Positions 1-7,416 are shown, counted from the stretch's first letter. The stretch: 11,515 nt of DNA from Candidatus Melainabacteria bacterium (GCA_016209785.1 JACQVM010000037.1:1-11515); one strand, 5' to 3'. Numbers and translations: made by a program. The notes: a model not told the origin generated them from the letters alone.

Positions 1-849
1 AACTTGCACTCCGACATCCATTTTAATTAATTGTGCCACCATCTGTAGCGAGCTTGCCAGGTCATAGGTAGTGTTTATCGGGTATCGAGCATTAGATTGA
101 CTCTTGTAAGGCAGCGGAGTTCCGTCAGCAGCCTTGGCAATTTTGCTGTCCACATAATCCAATGCATTGAGCGTATTTAGCCCAGCTTGCATAAGGGTGC
201 TATCCTCGCTGTAGAACTTTCTTAATGCTGCTTGCTGTATTGGCCCATAGTTGGAATAGGTCTCCAAAATGAAACCATTTACATCACTAATAGAGATTGC
301 GTTTACATCGCTTAGCAGTGACTCGGGAGCACTAGCACCTAAGGCTACAGCTGGAAGAGCCCCATCTAACTTTAAACCGTGAAGATGCCTGGTGATCCAG
401 CCACTATGTACAGAGCTTGTCGACTTCTCTGATACGCCTCGCTCAATTAAGCTTTGTGCCTCAAAATGGCTACGTGTTCCATTTTTCAGTCCGCAGGCAT
501 GGACAACAGCTAGTACTTTACTATCATACAGCTCTTTTAGACCTGCTGCCTTTGCGTGTATACGGAACTCCCCAGCATACAAGGCATTGCGTAAAGGTAG
601 TCCTTTGTTGTTGCCTTTGTCTGTAATGCGAGTGTAAGTTCCTCTTGCTTCTATATAATTCTTATCGTCAACTGGAGCTAGCAGATTTAGACCATCACAA
701 CCACCCCTTAGAAAGATAACGACCAGGATGTCGCCTTTCTTTGCTGTTCGTTGTTGCGCAAATACCTTAATTGTAAGAGATTTGGAAAAGATAGCTGTGC
801 AAAGCGTAGCACCCAGTCCTAGCAATACTTCTCGTCTTGTCCAGTTCAT
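1..849 (-). CDS. DUF1501 family exported protein (Tat signal), C-terminus cut off by the window edge
   Basis: The frame is open from an ATG at 849 to the left edge, giving 283 codons; family members are usually over 400 residues, so the C-terminal part lies outside. The N-terminus MNWTRREVLLGLG is a twin-arginine signal, followed by a hydrophobic stretch and a possible signal-peptidase site after VFA (residue 31). Family hallmarks are FLRGGCDGLN (46-55), GTRSHFEAQ (124-132) and SGWITRHL (149-156). The family belongs to the alkaline-phosphatase/sulfatase-like fold group by general knowledge, but its biochemical role is not established. It starts 10 bp after the stop of the DUF1800 gene, the usual partner, so the two are almost certainly co-transcribed. 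The ribosome binding site is weak, which fits coupling to the upstream gene. There is no lipobox, unlike the partner, so the mature protein is expected to be soluble outside the cytoplasmic membrane. Confidence 0.9.
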   Translation of the reverse strand, partial: MNWTRREVLLGLGATLCTAIFSKSLTIKVFAQQRTAKKGDILVVIFLRGGCDGLNLLAPVDDKNYIEARGTYTRITDKGNNKGLPLRNALYAGEFRIHAKAAGLKELYDSKVLAVVHACGLKNGTRSHFEAQSLIERGVSEKSTSSVHSGWITRHLHGLKLDGALPAVALGASAPESLLSDVNAISISDVNGFILETYSNYGPIQQAALRKFYSEDSTLMQAGLNTLNALDYVDSKIAKAADGTPLPYKSQSNARYPINTTYDLASSLQMVAQLIKMDVGVQV

Positions 850-859
850 ATTCTACTTA

Positions 860-2605
860 CTAACGTAGCTGAAACTCAGGCGTCATACATATCAAGGCAA
901 CAAGATCATGCAGTCGTTGCTTTACATCATCGATAGTACCGCCCGGACTCACGTCAAGACCTTTACCATGGGCTAGAAATTCTACCAAGGTGTTAAAGGT
1001 TTCCCTAGAAATAGACCGGCCGACAAGCCGCTTAATCCAAAAGGTGGTGATTTCTCTTGATGTGCGTAATCTTGCTGGAATCTGCTGTTCAAGATTGAAT
1101 ACTGCTACACCAAACCATTCCTGGAACATCCTCAAGATTACATTCCAACGCCAGAGCATGACATTAGTTCCTAGCCAGTGCTCTGCTGTGTCTGGATGGC
1201 CGGTCGGTGCAGGATAATCAAACTGCCTGTAGCCCATTTGCGCAAGCGAGTCGATTAAATTTTGATTTGGTGTGAAATCGGCAGATGTAGCGCGTAAAAA
1301 ACTTGCCACCAGCTCAAATGGCCGCTTGACCTTTTGAGCTGTGCTGCAAGCAAATTCATCGGAGAGCAATATAGCTTTAACGGCTTGCTTAATTTGATCT
1401 GGTGCATTCTGATTTGTTATCCACACCTGGCTGACAGTGTCAATAAGGTTGACAGGAGGATTATCGCACACAAATCTGCGGCACAATTTACTTGCTATGT
1501 GCTTGGCCGTTCCAGGGTGAAAAGCAACAAGATCTAGCACCTTATGTCCATCCATCATGGGTGGCTGGTTAGGGTCAAACTCTATACCGAGGATTCGTTT
1601 TTGGTAATTGTCGTGCCAACCCTCAAAATAGCGAAACTGGCCAGTATCTGGGAAGACCTCCCCTCTGCCTGAATCGGTGCCGTCATTGATGGTCCAGCCT
1701 GTGAACGCTCTTGAGGCTTCGTAAATGTCTTGATCAATGTAACCAATTGGTTTACCCTCTAGGGCTCCAGGTACATTACGCCAGCGATTATAGAAATGGT
1801 TGAAATAATGCTCAGCGCCCAGTGTGTGTAACTCGAAAAGCTCACGAGCGTAATTCTCATTGGCTGGGCTTGCTCTGCTTGTGGCATTATCCAGGTAATA
1901 CTGCATAGCAGTGCTTTTAGCAACATCTTCCAAGAACTGGCGGAAATTCCCAAAGCAGTTCCTTCTAATTATCTCTCGATCGTAAAGAGGCCAAGTAGCA
2001 GCTATCCTTTCATCAACGAAGGCATTGACATTGAAGTGGTTGTGCCAGAATTCAGTTAAGACCTCGCGGAGCTGCCAGTTGCTATAGACTGCACGCAACC
2101 AAGTTGCGATGCGAACCTCCTCAGCAGGGCGAATGCGTTCAGACCAATCCATTTTCTTTTTAGGGTCAACAAGCTTCCACAGTTCTGAAAGTGGTTTGTT
2201 CAAGTTAATGAGTGGCCGGTCTTCAGACAATCCAGGATAATCGTCGCCGGCTTCATACTCAATGTGCAACTTAATGGTTTTTAGCTTATCCTCAAGTATA
2301 GCGGTGTCTTGGTCTTGAGGGTTAAGCTGCTCTTCAACATAGGCATGAAATCCCATTTGTTTAATATGCTCCACATCACCTGGGCGTGGGCCATAAGCCA
2401 GACGGTTGATTGCATGCAGTTCTAGAGAGTCAGATGTAGCATGAGCAGTTGTGGAAGAAGTTCTTTGTACTTGTCCGCAAGCACCTAAGAACCAACTGGC
2501 ACCAGTACCAAGAATTCCTGGTACTGCGTTGCTGGCGGTAAAGAAATCTCTTCTGGATAATTGCACCAAGGACTCGTTTCTAGAATCGAAACTGTGCGGA
2601 AGCAA
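860..2605 (-). CDS. DUF1800 family exported protein with Tat signal and possible lipobox
   Basis: The frame has 581 codons. DUF1800 hallmarks are FWHNHFNV (186-193), NENYARELFELHTLG (249-263), EASRAFTGWTI (297-307), RRFVCDNPP (376-384) and the C-terminal GHPDTAEHWLGTN (469-481). The N-terminus has a twin-arginine motif SRRDFFTAS (17-25), then a hydrophobic stretch ending in LGAC (Cys43). This suggests a Tat-exported protein that may be lipid-anchored. The family's function is unknown; it usually lies beside DUF1501, as here (10 bp gap, same strand). The start is uncertain. The longest form begins with TTG at 2605, directly after an in-frame TAA and 5 bp after a GAAGAG. However, a TATAAT box overlaps that codon, so a start at TTG 2569 or GTG 2566 (M-VQLSRRDFF) is equally plausible and gives a more usual, short Tat n-region. 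The longest form is listed. Confidence 0.9.
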   Translation of the reverse strand: MLPHSFDSRNESLVQLSRRDFFTASNAVPGILGTGASWFLGACGQVQRTSSTTAHATSDSLELHAINRLAYGPRPGDVEHIKQMGFHAYVEEQLNPQDQDTAILEDKLKTIKLHIEYEAGDDYPGLSEDRPLINLNKPLSELWKLVDPKKKMDWSERIRPAEEVRIATWLRAVYSNWQLREVLTEFWHNHFNVNAFVDERIAATWPLYDREIIRRNCFGNFRQFLEDVAKSTAMQYYLDNATSRASPANENYARELFELHTLGAEHYFNHFYNRWRNVPGALEGKPIGYIDQDIYEASRAFTGWTINDGTDSGRGEVFPDTGQFRYFEGWHDNYQKRILGIEFDPNQPPMMDGHKVLDLVAFHPGTAKHIASKLCRRFVCDNPPVNLIDTVSQVWITNQNAPDQIKQAVKAILLSDEFACSTAQKVKRPFELVASFLRATSADFTPNQNLIDSLAQMGYRQFDYPAPTGHPDTAEHWLGTNVMLWRWNVILRMFQEWFGVAVFNLEQQIPARLRTSREITTFWIKRLVGRSISRETFNTLVEFLAHGKGLDVSPGGTIDDVKQRLHDLVALICMTPEFQLR

Positions 2606-2633
2606 TTATACTCTTCGCATGGTTCTAGAACAA
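2605..2633 (-). promoter_or_regulatory. Candidate sigma-70-type promoter for the DUF1800-DUF1501 pair
   Basis: Reading the minus strand, TTGTTC (2633-2628, 3/6 to consensus) and a perfect TATAAT (2610-2605) are separated by 17 bp. They lie in the 74-bp gap after the xdhC-like gene. Transcription would begin near 2598, inside the longest DUF1800 reading frame, which argues for a start codon further downstream. It would let this pair be transcribed separately from merR-xdhC. This is sequence match only. Confidence 0.45.
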
Positions 2634-2679
2634 TTGCCACCAAATTTAACATTTTTGCTTGTCACGCGGTTGTCAGCTA

Positions 2680-3504
2680 CTAAGGAGTTTGTGTCCCGGT
2701 TTGTGGTCGGAGGCTAGAAGCTTCGTGAAGCTCACTATCTCTAACTTGAATGAGTTGAGCAACTATGCTTATTGCTATCTCCTCTGGATCTTTTGTTCCT
2801 AGGTTAAGTCCTGCCGGGCAGAAGAAGGAATGTTGAGAGGATTTGGAAAGTCCTGCATTTTGTACATCTTGCTTGAGACGTACTGCTTTTGCTTGACCTC
2901 CAATGACACCGATATAAGGAAATGGCCCACCTTTTAGTAGCTCAAGCAGTATTGCAGCGTCTGTTTCATATCCTGACGTAAGCACAAGGACAAATGAATC
3001 GCGTTCAAGTGCGGTGGCTACAGACGCCATATTCTCAGTACGCACTGTGGTCAACTGTGGGGAATCGGGAAGTTTAGCTAGCCACTGTGGGCGCTGGTCG
3101 ATACACGTGATCCAACAATTTAGCTTAGTAAGCAATGTGATCACAGCATTAGCTACGTGACCAGCCCCAAATATAACGATTTTCCAGCTTTTCATATTGT
3201 ATGTCTCTAAGAACAGTCTCACGATACCACCGCAGGGCATTCCAAGATCCTTTACCAGACTCCAGGTCACGAAACTAGCAATTGCTCTTCGACTATTACT
3301 GCATAGCAGCTTTTGAGCTTCCTCGATTGATCGTCTCTCAAGCGCGCTGCCCCCGATGGTCCCCCAGTAGAGCCCATCAGCAGTGACAAGCATCTTTGCA
3401 CCAGGGCTCTGAGGTGTGCTGCCTATTGTTTTAACAATGGTGACGGAAACAAATGGGATGTCTTCTTGAATAAGTTTGGTTAACTGTTTGGCATAACTGT
3501 GCAT
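2680..3504 (-). CDS. XdhC/CoxI family protein (molybdenum-cofactor handling for molybdo-hydroxylases)
   Basis: The protein has 274 residues. The N-terminal XdhC/CoxI domain shows GSTPQSPGAKMLV (28-40), GTIGGSALE (48-56) and LGMPCGGIV (87-95). A C-terminal Rossmann-like domain shows FGAGHVANAV (112-121) and ends with the family pattern FFCPAGLNLGTKDPEEIAISI (227-247, in which CPAGL and PEEIA are the key parts). Known members bind the molybdenum cofactor and help its maturation and insertion into xanthine dehydrogenase or CO dehydrogenase; they act in the cytoplasm. I chose the ATG at 3504 rather than the TTG one codon upstream. The ATG overlaps the merR stop as TGATG and has AAGGA 4 bp before it, so translation is coupled to merR. 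No molybdo-hydroxylase gene is visible in the window, so the client enzyme is unknown. The third residue of the GGG/GGC position is Ser here (GGS). Confidence 0.88.
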   Translation of the reverse strand: MHSYAKQLTKLIQEDIPFVSVTIVKTIGSTPQSPGAKMLVTADGLYWGTIGGSALERRSIEEAQKLLCSNSRRAIASFVTWSLVKDLGMPCGGIVRLFLETYNMKSWKIVIFGAGHVANAVITLLTKLNCWITCIDQRPQWLAKLPDSPQLTTVRTENMASVATALERDSFVLVLTSGYETDAAILLELLKGGPFPYIGVIGGQAKAVRLKQDVQNAGLSKSSQHSFFCPAGLNLGTKDPEEIAISIVAQLIQVRDSELHEASSLRPQTGTQTP

Positions 3505-3917
3505 CAAATCCTTGTTTCTTCGTTCTCAATTGCTTCCAAAATTGGACATGTGGTGACCGGCTGATTACGTGGACACTTTCTAAGCAGTTGCACAAGAAGT
3601 TGACGCAAGGACTGCAGCGTTTGAATCCTTTCGTCAATGTTGCTGAGTTTTGCCTCTGTGCGTTTACACACCTCAGGGCATGGAGGTCGGCCTGCTGATC
3701 GTAATGCCAGTAGCTCCTTTATCTCCTTCAATGGGAAGCCAAGATCTTGTGCTCGCTTAATGAAGAGTACAACTTCCACGGTCTTATAGGGATACACTCG
3801 GTAGTTGGAGGTTGTACGAGGTGGAGCCGGGAGAAGCCCGCACCGTTCGTAATAACGCAACGTTTCCACGTTCACATTGGTTCTTTTCCCTACCTCACCT
3901 CTGGTCAGACCACTCAT
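3504..3917 (-). CDS. MerR-family transcriptional regulator with mercury-type cysteine triad
   Basis: The 137-residue protein starts with a winged-helix DNA-binding domain: VNVETLRYYERCGLL (15-29), then NYRVYPYKTVEVVLFIKRAQDLGF (38-61, including NYRVY and the RAQDLGF helix end). A dimerisation helix spans roughly residues 80-115. Cysteines lie at 80, 84, 115 and 124. C80, C115 and C124 are 35 and 9 residues apart, the spacing of the three Hg(II) ligands in Tn501/Tn21 MerR (C82, C117, C126). The extra ZntR ligands (second Cys of CC, and His) are replaced by Lys114 and Gln119, and the loop is unlike the two-cysteine CueR loop. The inferred ligand is therefore a thiophilic metal, mercury-like rather than zinc or copper. 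GGAGA lies 6 bp before the ATG. The stop overlaps the xdhC-like start. No mer transport or reductase gene is in view. Confidence 0.9.
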   Translation of the reverse strand: MSGLTRGEVGKRTNVNVETLRYYERCGLLPAPPRTTSNYRVYPYKTVEVVLFIKRAQDLGFPLKEIKELLALRSAGRPPCPEVCKRTEAKLSNIDERIQTLQSLRQLLVQLLRKCPRNQPVTTCPILEAIENEETRI

Positions 3918-3935
3918 TGTGCTTCTCCAGCCCTT

Positions 3936-3967
3936 AATTTAAACCTTGTACTAGGGTACAAGGTCAA
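3936..3967 (-). promoter_or_regulatory. MerR-type operator-promoter of the merR-xdhC operon
   Basis: On the minus strand, TTGACC (3967-3962) serves as -35 and TTAAAT (3942-3937) as -10, with a 19-bp spacer; shifting to TAAATT (3941-3936) gives 20 bp. Overlapping this spacer is a perfect inverted repeat with 9-bp arms ACCTTGTAC and GTACAAGGT (3943-3951 and 3956-3964) and a 4-bp centre. A dyad in an over-long 19-20 bp spacer is the signature of promoters that MerR proteins activate by DNA distortion. The GTAC-N4-GTAC core matches the classic mer operator. The promoter reads into merR itself, which implies autoregulation and metal-inducible xdhC. Confidence 0.85.
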
Positions 3968-4034
3968 CAGACAACAAAAAACCAATGATCCAGCTTACTA
4001 CAGCCCAGGACAAAGCTGCAGTGAGTAAATTCAG

Positions 4035-4065
4035 TGAACATTTCTGAACTATCGACGGATATAAT
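4035..4065 (+). promoter_or_regulatory. Candidate promoter of the cytochrome c gene
   Basis: A perfect TATAAT lies at 4060-4065, 46 bp before the ATG. The best -35 is TGAACA (4035-4040, 4/6), giving a long 19-bp spacer with no clear dyad; the -35 call is weak. The divergent merR operator lies 70 bp further upstream and does not overlap this promoter. Confidence 0.4.
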
Positions 4066-4111
4066 TTGCTTGAGCCTGGTAAGTTGCTCAATTAGCAATG
4101 GGTAGTTAACG

Positions 4112-4447
4112 ATGATTCTAAAAGTCAAGCCGACTGGTTTCTTAATTGTTATTCTGGTGATTACAATGGTGAGCTTGTCTGTTATAAGGGCAGTTCATGC
4201 CGAGAGCAGGGACAATTTTACGCTAGGGGAGAGAATCTTTAAATCACATTGCTCCTCGTGTCATCCTTTGGGACTCAATGTGCACAACTCAAAGAAACCC
4301 GTGAAGGGATCGAAAACATTGGTGACACTGGCTACCTTCAAGAACTATCTTTCTAATCCAATGGGGCATATGCCTTACTATCCACATGTTATTGAAAGTG
4401 AGGATATGCTCAAGGCTCTTTACCAGTATGTGAAGACCATTAAGTAA
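4112..4447 (+). CDS. Small secreted monohaem cytochrome c (class I, c6/c553-like)
   Basis: The 111-residue precursor has a basic start, a hydrophobic core (residues 9-25) and a likely signal-peptidase site after AVHA (30), leaving about 81 residues. This is close to the usual size of small soluble class I cytochromes c. The haem attachment site is CSSCH (47-51), preceded by LGERIFKSH as in c6/c553 proteins. The axial methionine is probably Met87 in PMGHMPYY, with Met84 less likely. It should carry electrons in the periplasm between respiratory complexes or to a terminal oxidase or other reductase; the partner is not visible. The gene stands alone on the plus strand, divergent from merR and convergent with cysS (16 bp gap). 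The ribosome binding site is weak. A GAGTGA/TCACTC dyad with a 2-bp centre lies in the gap region with cysS but has no T-run. Confidence 0.88.
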   Translation: MILKVKPTGFLIVILVITMVSLSVIRAVHAESRDNFTLGERIFKSHCSSCHPLGLNVHNSKKPVKGSKTLVTLATFKNYLSNPMGHMPYYPHVIESEDMLKALYQYVKTIK

Positions 4448-4463
4448 GTGCTGCAGAGTGAAC

Positions 4464-5897
4464 TCACTCATGCTCCCATGCATGGCCACCACTGGTAGTG
4501 TCCATTATCTTAATGCCTAACGTTGCCAATTGGTCCCGTATTAAGTCGGATGTTGAATAATCTTTCTTGTCACGAGCTGTTTGTCGTATGCTGAGAACAA
4601 GATTAAGTACACCCTCGGCAGTTTTGTTGTCCAGTTGATGACTTGTGTCTTCTAGTGTAAGTCCTAAGACTCCTGAGAAAGTCTTCAAGGCATAGATGTA
4701 ACTCAAACGTTGTTCTGCCTCAGTTTCCTGAAAGACTTTGTCTGCCAAGGTGAACAAGAGTGCAACAGCGGCGGCAGTATTAAAGTCATTATCCATTGCT
4801 TGAGTAAACTGAGAGCGAAAGTCGCGCATAACAGCCTTGGTGAAGTCACTATCATCAATAGCGTGCTGTCCAGCAAGGTAATCGGCTTCATGCTGGCTTA
4901 CAGCTTGGGTAGCTCGGATAAGACGCTGTAAGCCAGCCATGGTAGCTGCTAGCCCATCTGAGCTAAAATCAACAGGGCTGCGGTAGTGTGTCTGAAGAAA
5001 AAACAAACGTACAGTGTCAGGGGAATAAGTCTGGAGAATGTCGTCAACTGTGCGAAAGTTTCCTAATGATTTGGACATTTTTTCTGCATCTATTTGCACA
5101 AAGCCGTTGTGTAGCCAGTAACGTGCTAAAGGCTTGTTGTGTAATGATTCTGATTGAGCAATCTCATTTTCATGATGCGGGAAGGTAAGGTCTTCGCCCC
5201 CACCATGAATATCAATGGTTTCACCAAGCACATGTTTAATCATGGTAGAGCACTCCAGGTGCCACCCGGGTCTGCCCCTACCCCAAGGGCTGTCCCAGCC
5301 AGGTTCATTTGGATTGGCTCTTTTCCAGAGCGCAAAGTCTAAAGGACTTCGTTTTAGCTCAGCTAATTCTTCTTGGCTGCGAACCTGTTCTCTGGTGCTT
5401 GTTACAAGCTCATCAAGCTTTTGCTTTTTAAGTTTGCCATATTCCTTGAAGGTAGATACCTCAAAATACACATCGCCACCTGCGACATAAGCATGTCCAA
5501 TGTCAATTAAATTGCTCACAAAGCTAATCATGGGATGAATGAATTCTGTGGCGCGTGGCTCAAAATCTGGCTGTGCCACATTGAGACGATGCATGTCTTT
5601 CCAGAAGGTGTAAGTGTATTCACGAGCTACTTGTTCTGGACGCCAATTAAGTTCTTTGGCTCGGTTAATTATCTTGTCGTCGATGTCTGTTATGTTGCGG
5701 ACAAAGGTAACGTCATAGCTGGAAAAGCGAAGATAACGTTGAATTACATCCCAAACAATCACCATCCGTGCATTGCCTATATGGATTAAGTCATAGACGG
5801 TAGGGCCGCATGCGTAAATGCGTACAGCATTTCCTGTTTGAGGAACAAAATCTTCCTTCCTGGCTGTCAGCGTGTTGAAGACCCTAAGTGGTGACAT
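4464..5897 (-). CDS. cysS: Cysteinyl-tRNA synthetase
   Basis: The enzyme attaches cysteine to tRNA-Cys using ATP in the cytoplasm. The 477 residues match the normal full length (E. coli 461). The class I signature is HIGN (39-42) and the second is KMSKS (273-277). The zinc site that selects cysteine is intact: Cys30 (YACGPTVYD), Cys216 (HLECSTM), His241 and Glu245 (in HHENEIAQ). The Cys216-His241-Glu245 spacing equals that of E. coli C209-H234-E238. The C-terminal DALR-like helical and anticodon-binding region ends with the common LIRDQLATLGIKIMDTTSG stretch (452-470). It begins with ATG 28 bp after the gltX stop, so the two are probably co-transcribed. No Shine-Dalgarno is evident in that gap. 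Confidence 0.97.
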   Translation of the reverse strand: MSPLRVFNTLTARKEDFVPQTGNAVRIYACGPTVYDLIHIGNARMVIVWDVIQRYLRFSSYDVTFVRNITDIDDKIINRAKELNWRPEQVAREYTYTFWKDMHRLNVAQPDFEPRATEFIHPMISFVSNLIDIGHAYVAGGDVYFEVSTFKEYGKLKKQKLDELVTSTREQVRSQEELAELKRSPLDFALWKRANPNEPGWDSPWGRGRPGWHLECSTMIKHVLGETIDIHGGGEDLTFPHHENEIAQSESLHNKPLARYWLHNGFVQIDAEKMSKSLGNFRTVDDILQTYSPDTVRLFFLQTHYRSPVDFSSDGLAATMAGLQRLIRATQAVSQHEADYLAGQHAIDDSDFTKAVMRDFRSQFTQAMDNDFNTAAAVALLFTLADKVFQETEAEQRLSYIYALKTFSGVLGLTLEDTSHQLDNKTAEGVLNLVLSIRQTARDKKDYSTSDLIRDQLATLGIKIMDTTSGGHAWEHE

Positions 5898-5925
5898 AAT
5901 CTACTGACGCAAAAGATAGCCTTAG

Positions 5926-7389
5926 TTAGAGATGATGACAGAGCTTTAGCGTAGACTCAACTCGTTGTCTTACTTTAGACTCACCTAGAATAGAAATGAT
6001 TGATCCTAAATCTGGACCCTGGGTTTTTCCTGATAAGGCGGCTCGAATTGGCCAGTAAAGATCTTTGCCCTTAAGCCCAAGCTCCTGGCCAATGGCATCA
6101 ACTGCTGCCTTGCATTTCACATGATCACCCCAAGGAAGCGTTGGGAGCGTTTGCAAAAAAGCACACAGTACCTTTTGAGATGACTGCCTAGAAAGCAAAG
6201 TATCTTGAATTTCTGGCTCAATATCTACAGAGCTTTCCAAGAAAAAGCTTATGGCATCAGGCAATTCTGACAATACAGTTAAGCCATCCCGCACACAGCC
6301 AACAATTTCTTCTACGTCGAAGCGATGCATATCTTTAATGCTTTGCTCAGGCAGAAAAGGCATGGCGCGGTCTGTAATTGTTGATAGAGGCAGCTTGCGA
6401 ATGTAGTTGCTGTTGTACCAGTTAAGTCGGGCAATGTCGAAAATTGCTGGGCTTTTGCTTACGCGCGACAAGTCAAACATTTGGGCTGCTTCGTCTAAGG
6501 TAAAGGATTCGCGCCCATCTGGTGGCGTCCAGCTCATTTGAGCTAGATAGTTAACAAGTGCTTCGGGCATGTAGCCATCAGCACGGTATCTGCTTATGTG
6601 CACTGCCTCTCCATGCTGGCGTTTCGATAGTTTGCGACGCTCAGCGTCAAAGATGAGAGCAACATGCGCAAAGTGAGGAAGTGTTTTGCCAAGTGCTTCA
6701 TACAGCAAAATTTGCTTGGCTGTGTTGTGGATGTGATCTTCGCCACGAATAACATGGGTGATTTTCATATCTAAGTCGTCAATTACCACAGCAAAATTAT
6801 AGATAGCAATCCCATTGGATTTGACGATAACCATGTCACCACCAAGGTCAGAGCTGTCTATAGCAATTTCTCCTTTGATTGCATCGTGCCAGGACACCAC
6901 ACGAGGTTCCTCAAGCTTAAAGCGAATTGATGGCACGCGTCCTTGAGAGTCAAACTGTTCAATTCGTTGACTGGTCAGGTGTCGACATCTGTTGTCATAG
7001 CGTGCTGCTTTCCCTGCCGACTTTTGTTGGTCTTTTTGCTCGGACAACTCTTCTTGTGTGCAGTAGCAAAAATAAGCAAGTCCTTGGGCGATGAGTTGGT
7101 TGGCGATATGGTTGTAGCGGTCAACTTTTTCAGTTTGTCTATAGGGAGCGTAAGGACCACCCACATCAGGACCTTCGTCCCAATGAAGCCCGAGCCATCT
7201 CAGTCCATCAATAATATCCTTAGTGTACGCTTCGTCTGAACGTTGCTCATCAGTATCTTCCAGACGCAAAACAAAAGTGCCTTTGTGATGGTGAGCAAAT
7301 AGGTAGTTGTAGAGTGCTGTACGTGCTGTGCCAACATGTAAGTGTCCTGTCGGACTTGGTGCAATCCTAACTCGAGGCGATTCTGTCAC
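5926..7389 (-). CDS. gltX: Glutamyl-tRNA synthetase
   Basis: The enzyme charges tRNA-Glu with glutamate; a non-discriminating form would also charge tRNA-Gln, which cannot be decided here. Using the GTG at 7389 gives 487 residues starting MTESPRVRIAPSPTG, the normal family start. Class I motifs are HLHVG (16-20) and KLSKR (253-257). An intact zinc-binding insert is present: Cys108, Cys110, Cys135 and His137, the CxCx24CxH pattern of E. coli-type enzymes that many GluRS proteins lack. A longer frame begins with GTG at 7440 but adds 17 unusual residues, has no ribosome binding site, and its start would lie upstream of the predicted transcript. At 7389 a GGGGA sits 4 bp before the GTG. The C-terminus forms the anticodon-binding helical domain. 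cysS follows after 28 bp. Confidence 0.96.
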   Translation of the reverse strand: MTESPRVRIAPSPTGHLHVGTARTALYNYLFAHHHKGTFVLRLEDTDEQRSDEAYTKDIIDGLRWLGLHWDEGPDVGGPYAPYRQTEKVDRYNHIANQLIAQGLAYFCYCTQEELSEQKDQQKSAGKAARYDNRCRHLTSQRIEQFDSQGRVPSIRFKLEEPRVVSWHDAIKGEIAIDSSDLGGDMVIVKSNGIAIYNFAVVIDDLDMKITHVIRGEDHIHNTAKQILLYEALGKTLPHFAHVALIFDAERRKLSKRQHGEAVHISRYRADGYMPEALVNYLAQMSWTPPDGRESFTLDEAAQMFDLSRVSKSPAIFDIARLNWYNSNYIRKLPLSTITDRAMPFLPEQSIKDMHRFDVEEIVGCVRDGLTVLSELPDAISFFLESSVDIEPEIQDTLLSRQSSQKVLCAFLQTLPTLPWGDHVKCKAAVDAIGQELGLKGKDLYWPIRAALSGKTQGPDLGSIISILGESKVRQRVESTLKLCHHL

Positions 7390-7416
7390 ATTATCCCCAA
7401 TTGTATAAAGACCCAG

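Noticed and set aside
3747..4028. 93-codon plus-strand ORF across merR start and its operator
   Set aside because: It lies antisense to merR and runs through a well-supported operator-promoter; no recognisable protein features.
3504..4447. A mercury-resistance operon
   Set aside because: The sensor and operator are mercury-like, but no merA, merT, merP or merC homologue is in the window; the cytochrome CSSCH is a haem site, not a metal-scavenging motif.
4448..4480. GAGTGA/TCACTC dyad and CCATGCATGG palindrome near the cytochrome-cysS junction as a bidirectional terminator
   Set aside because: The stem has a 2-bp centre and no T-run on either side, and the palindrome is inside cysS coding sequence.
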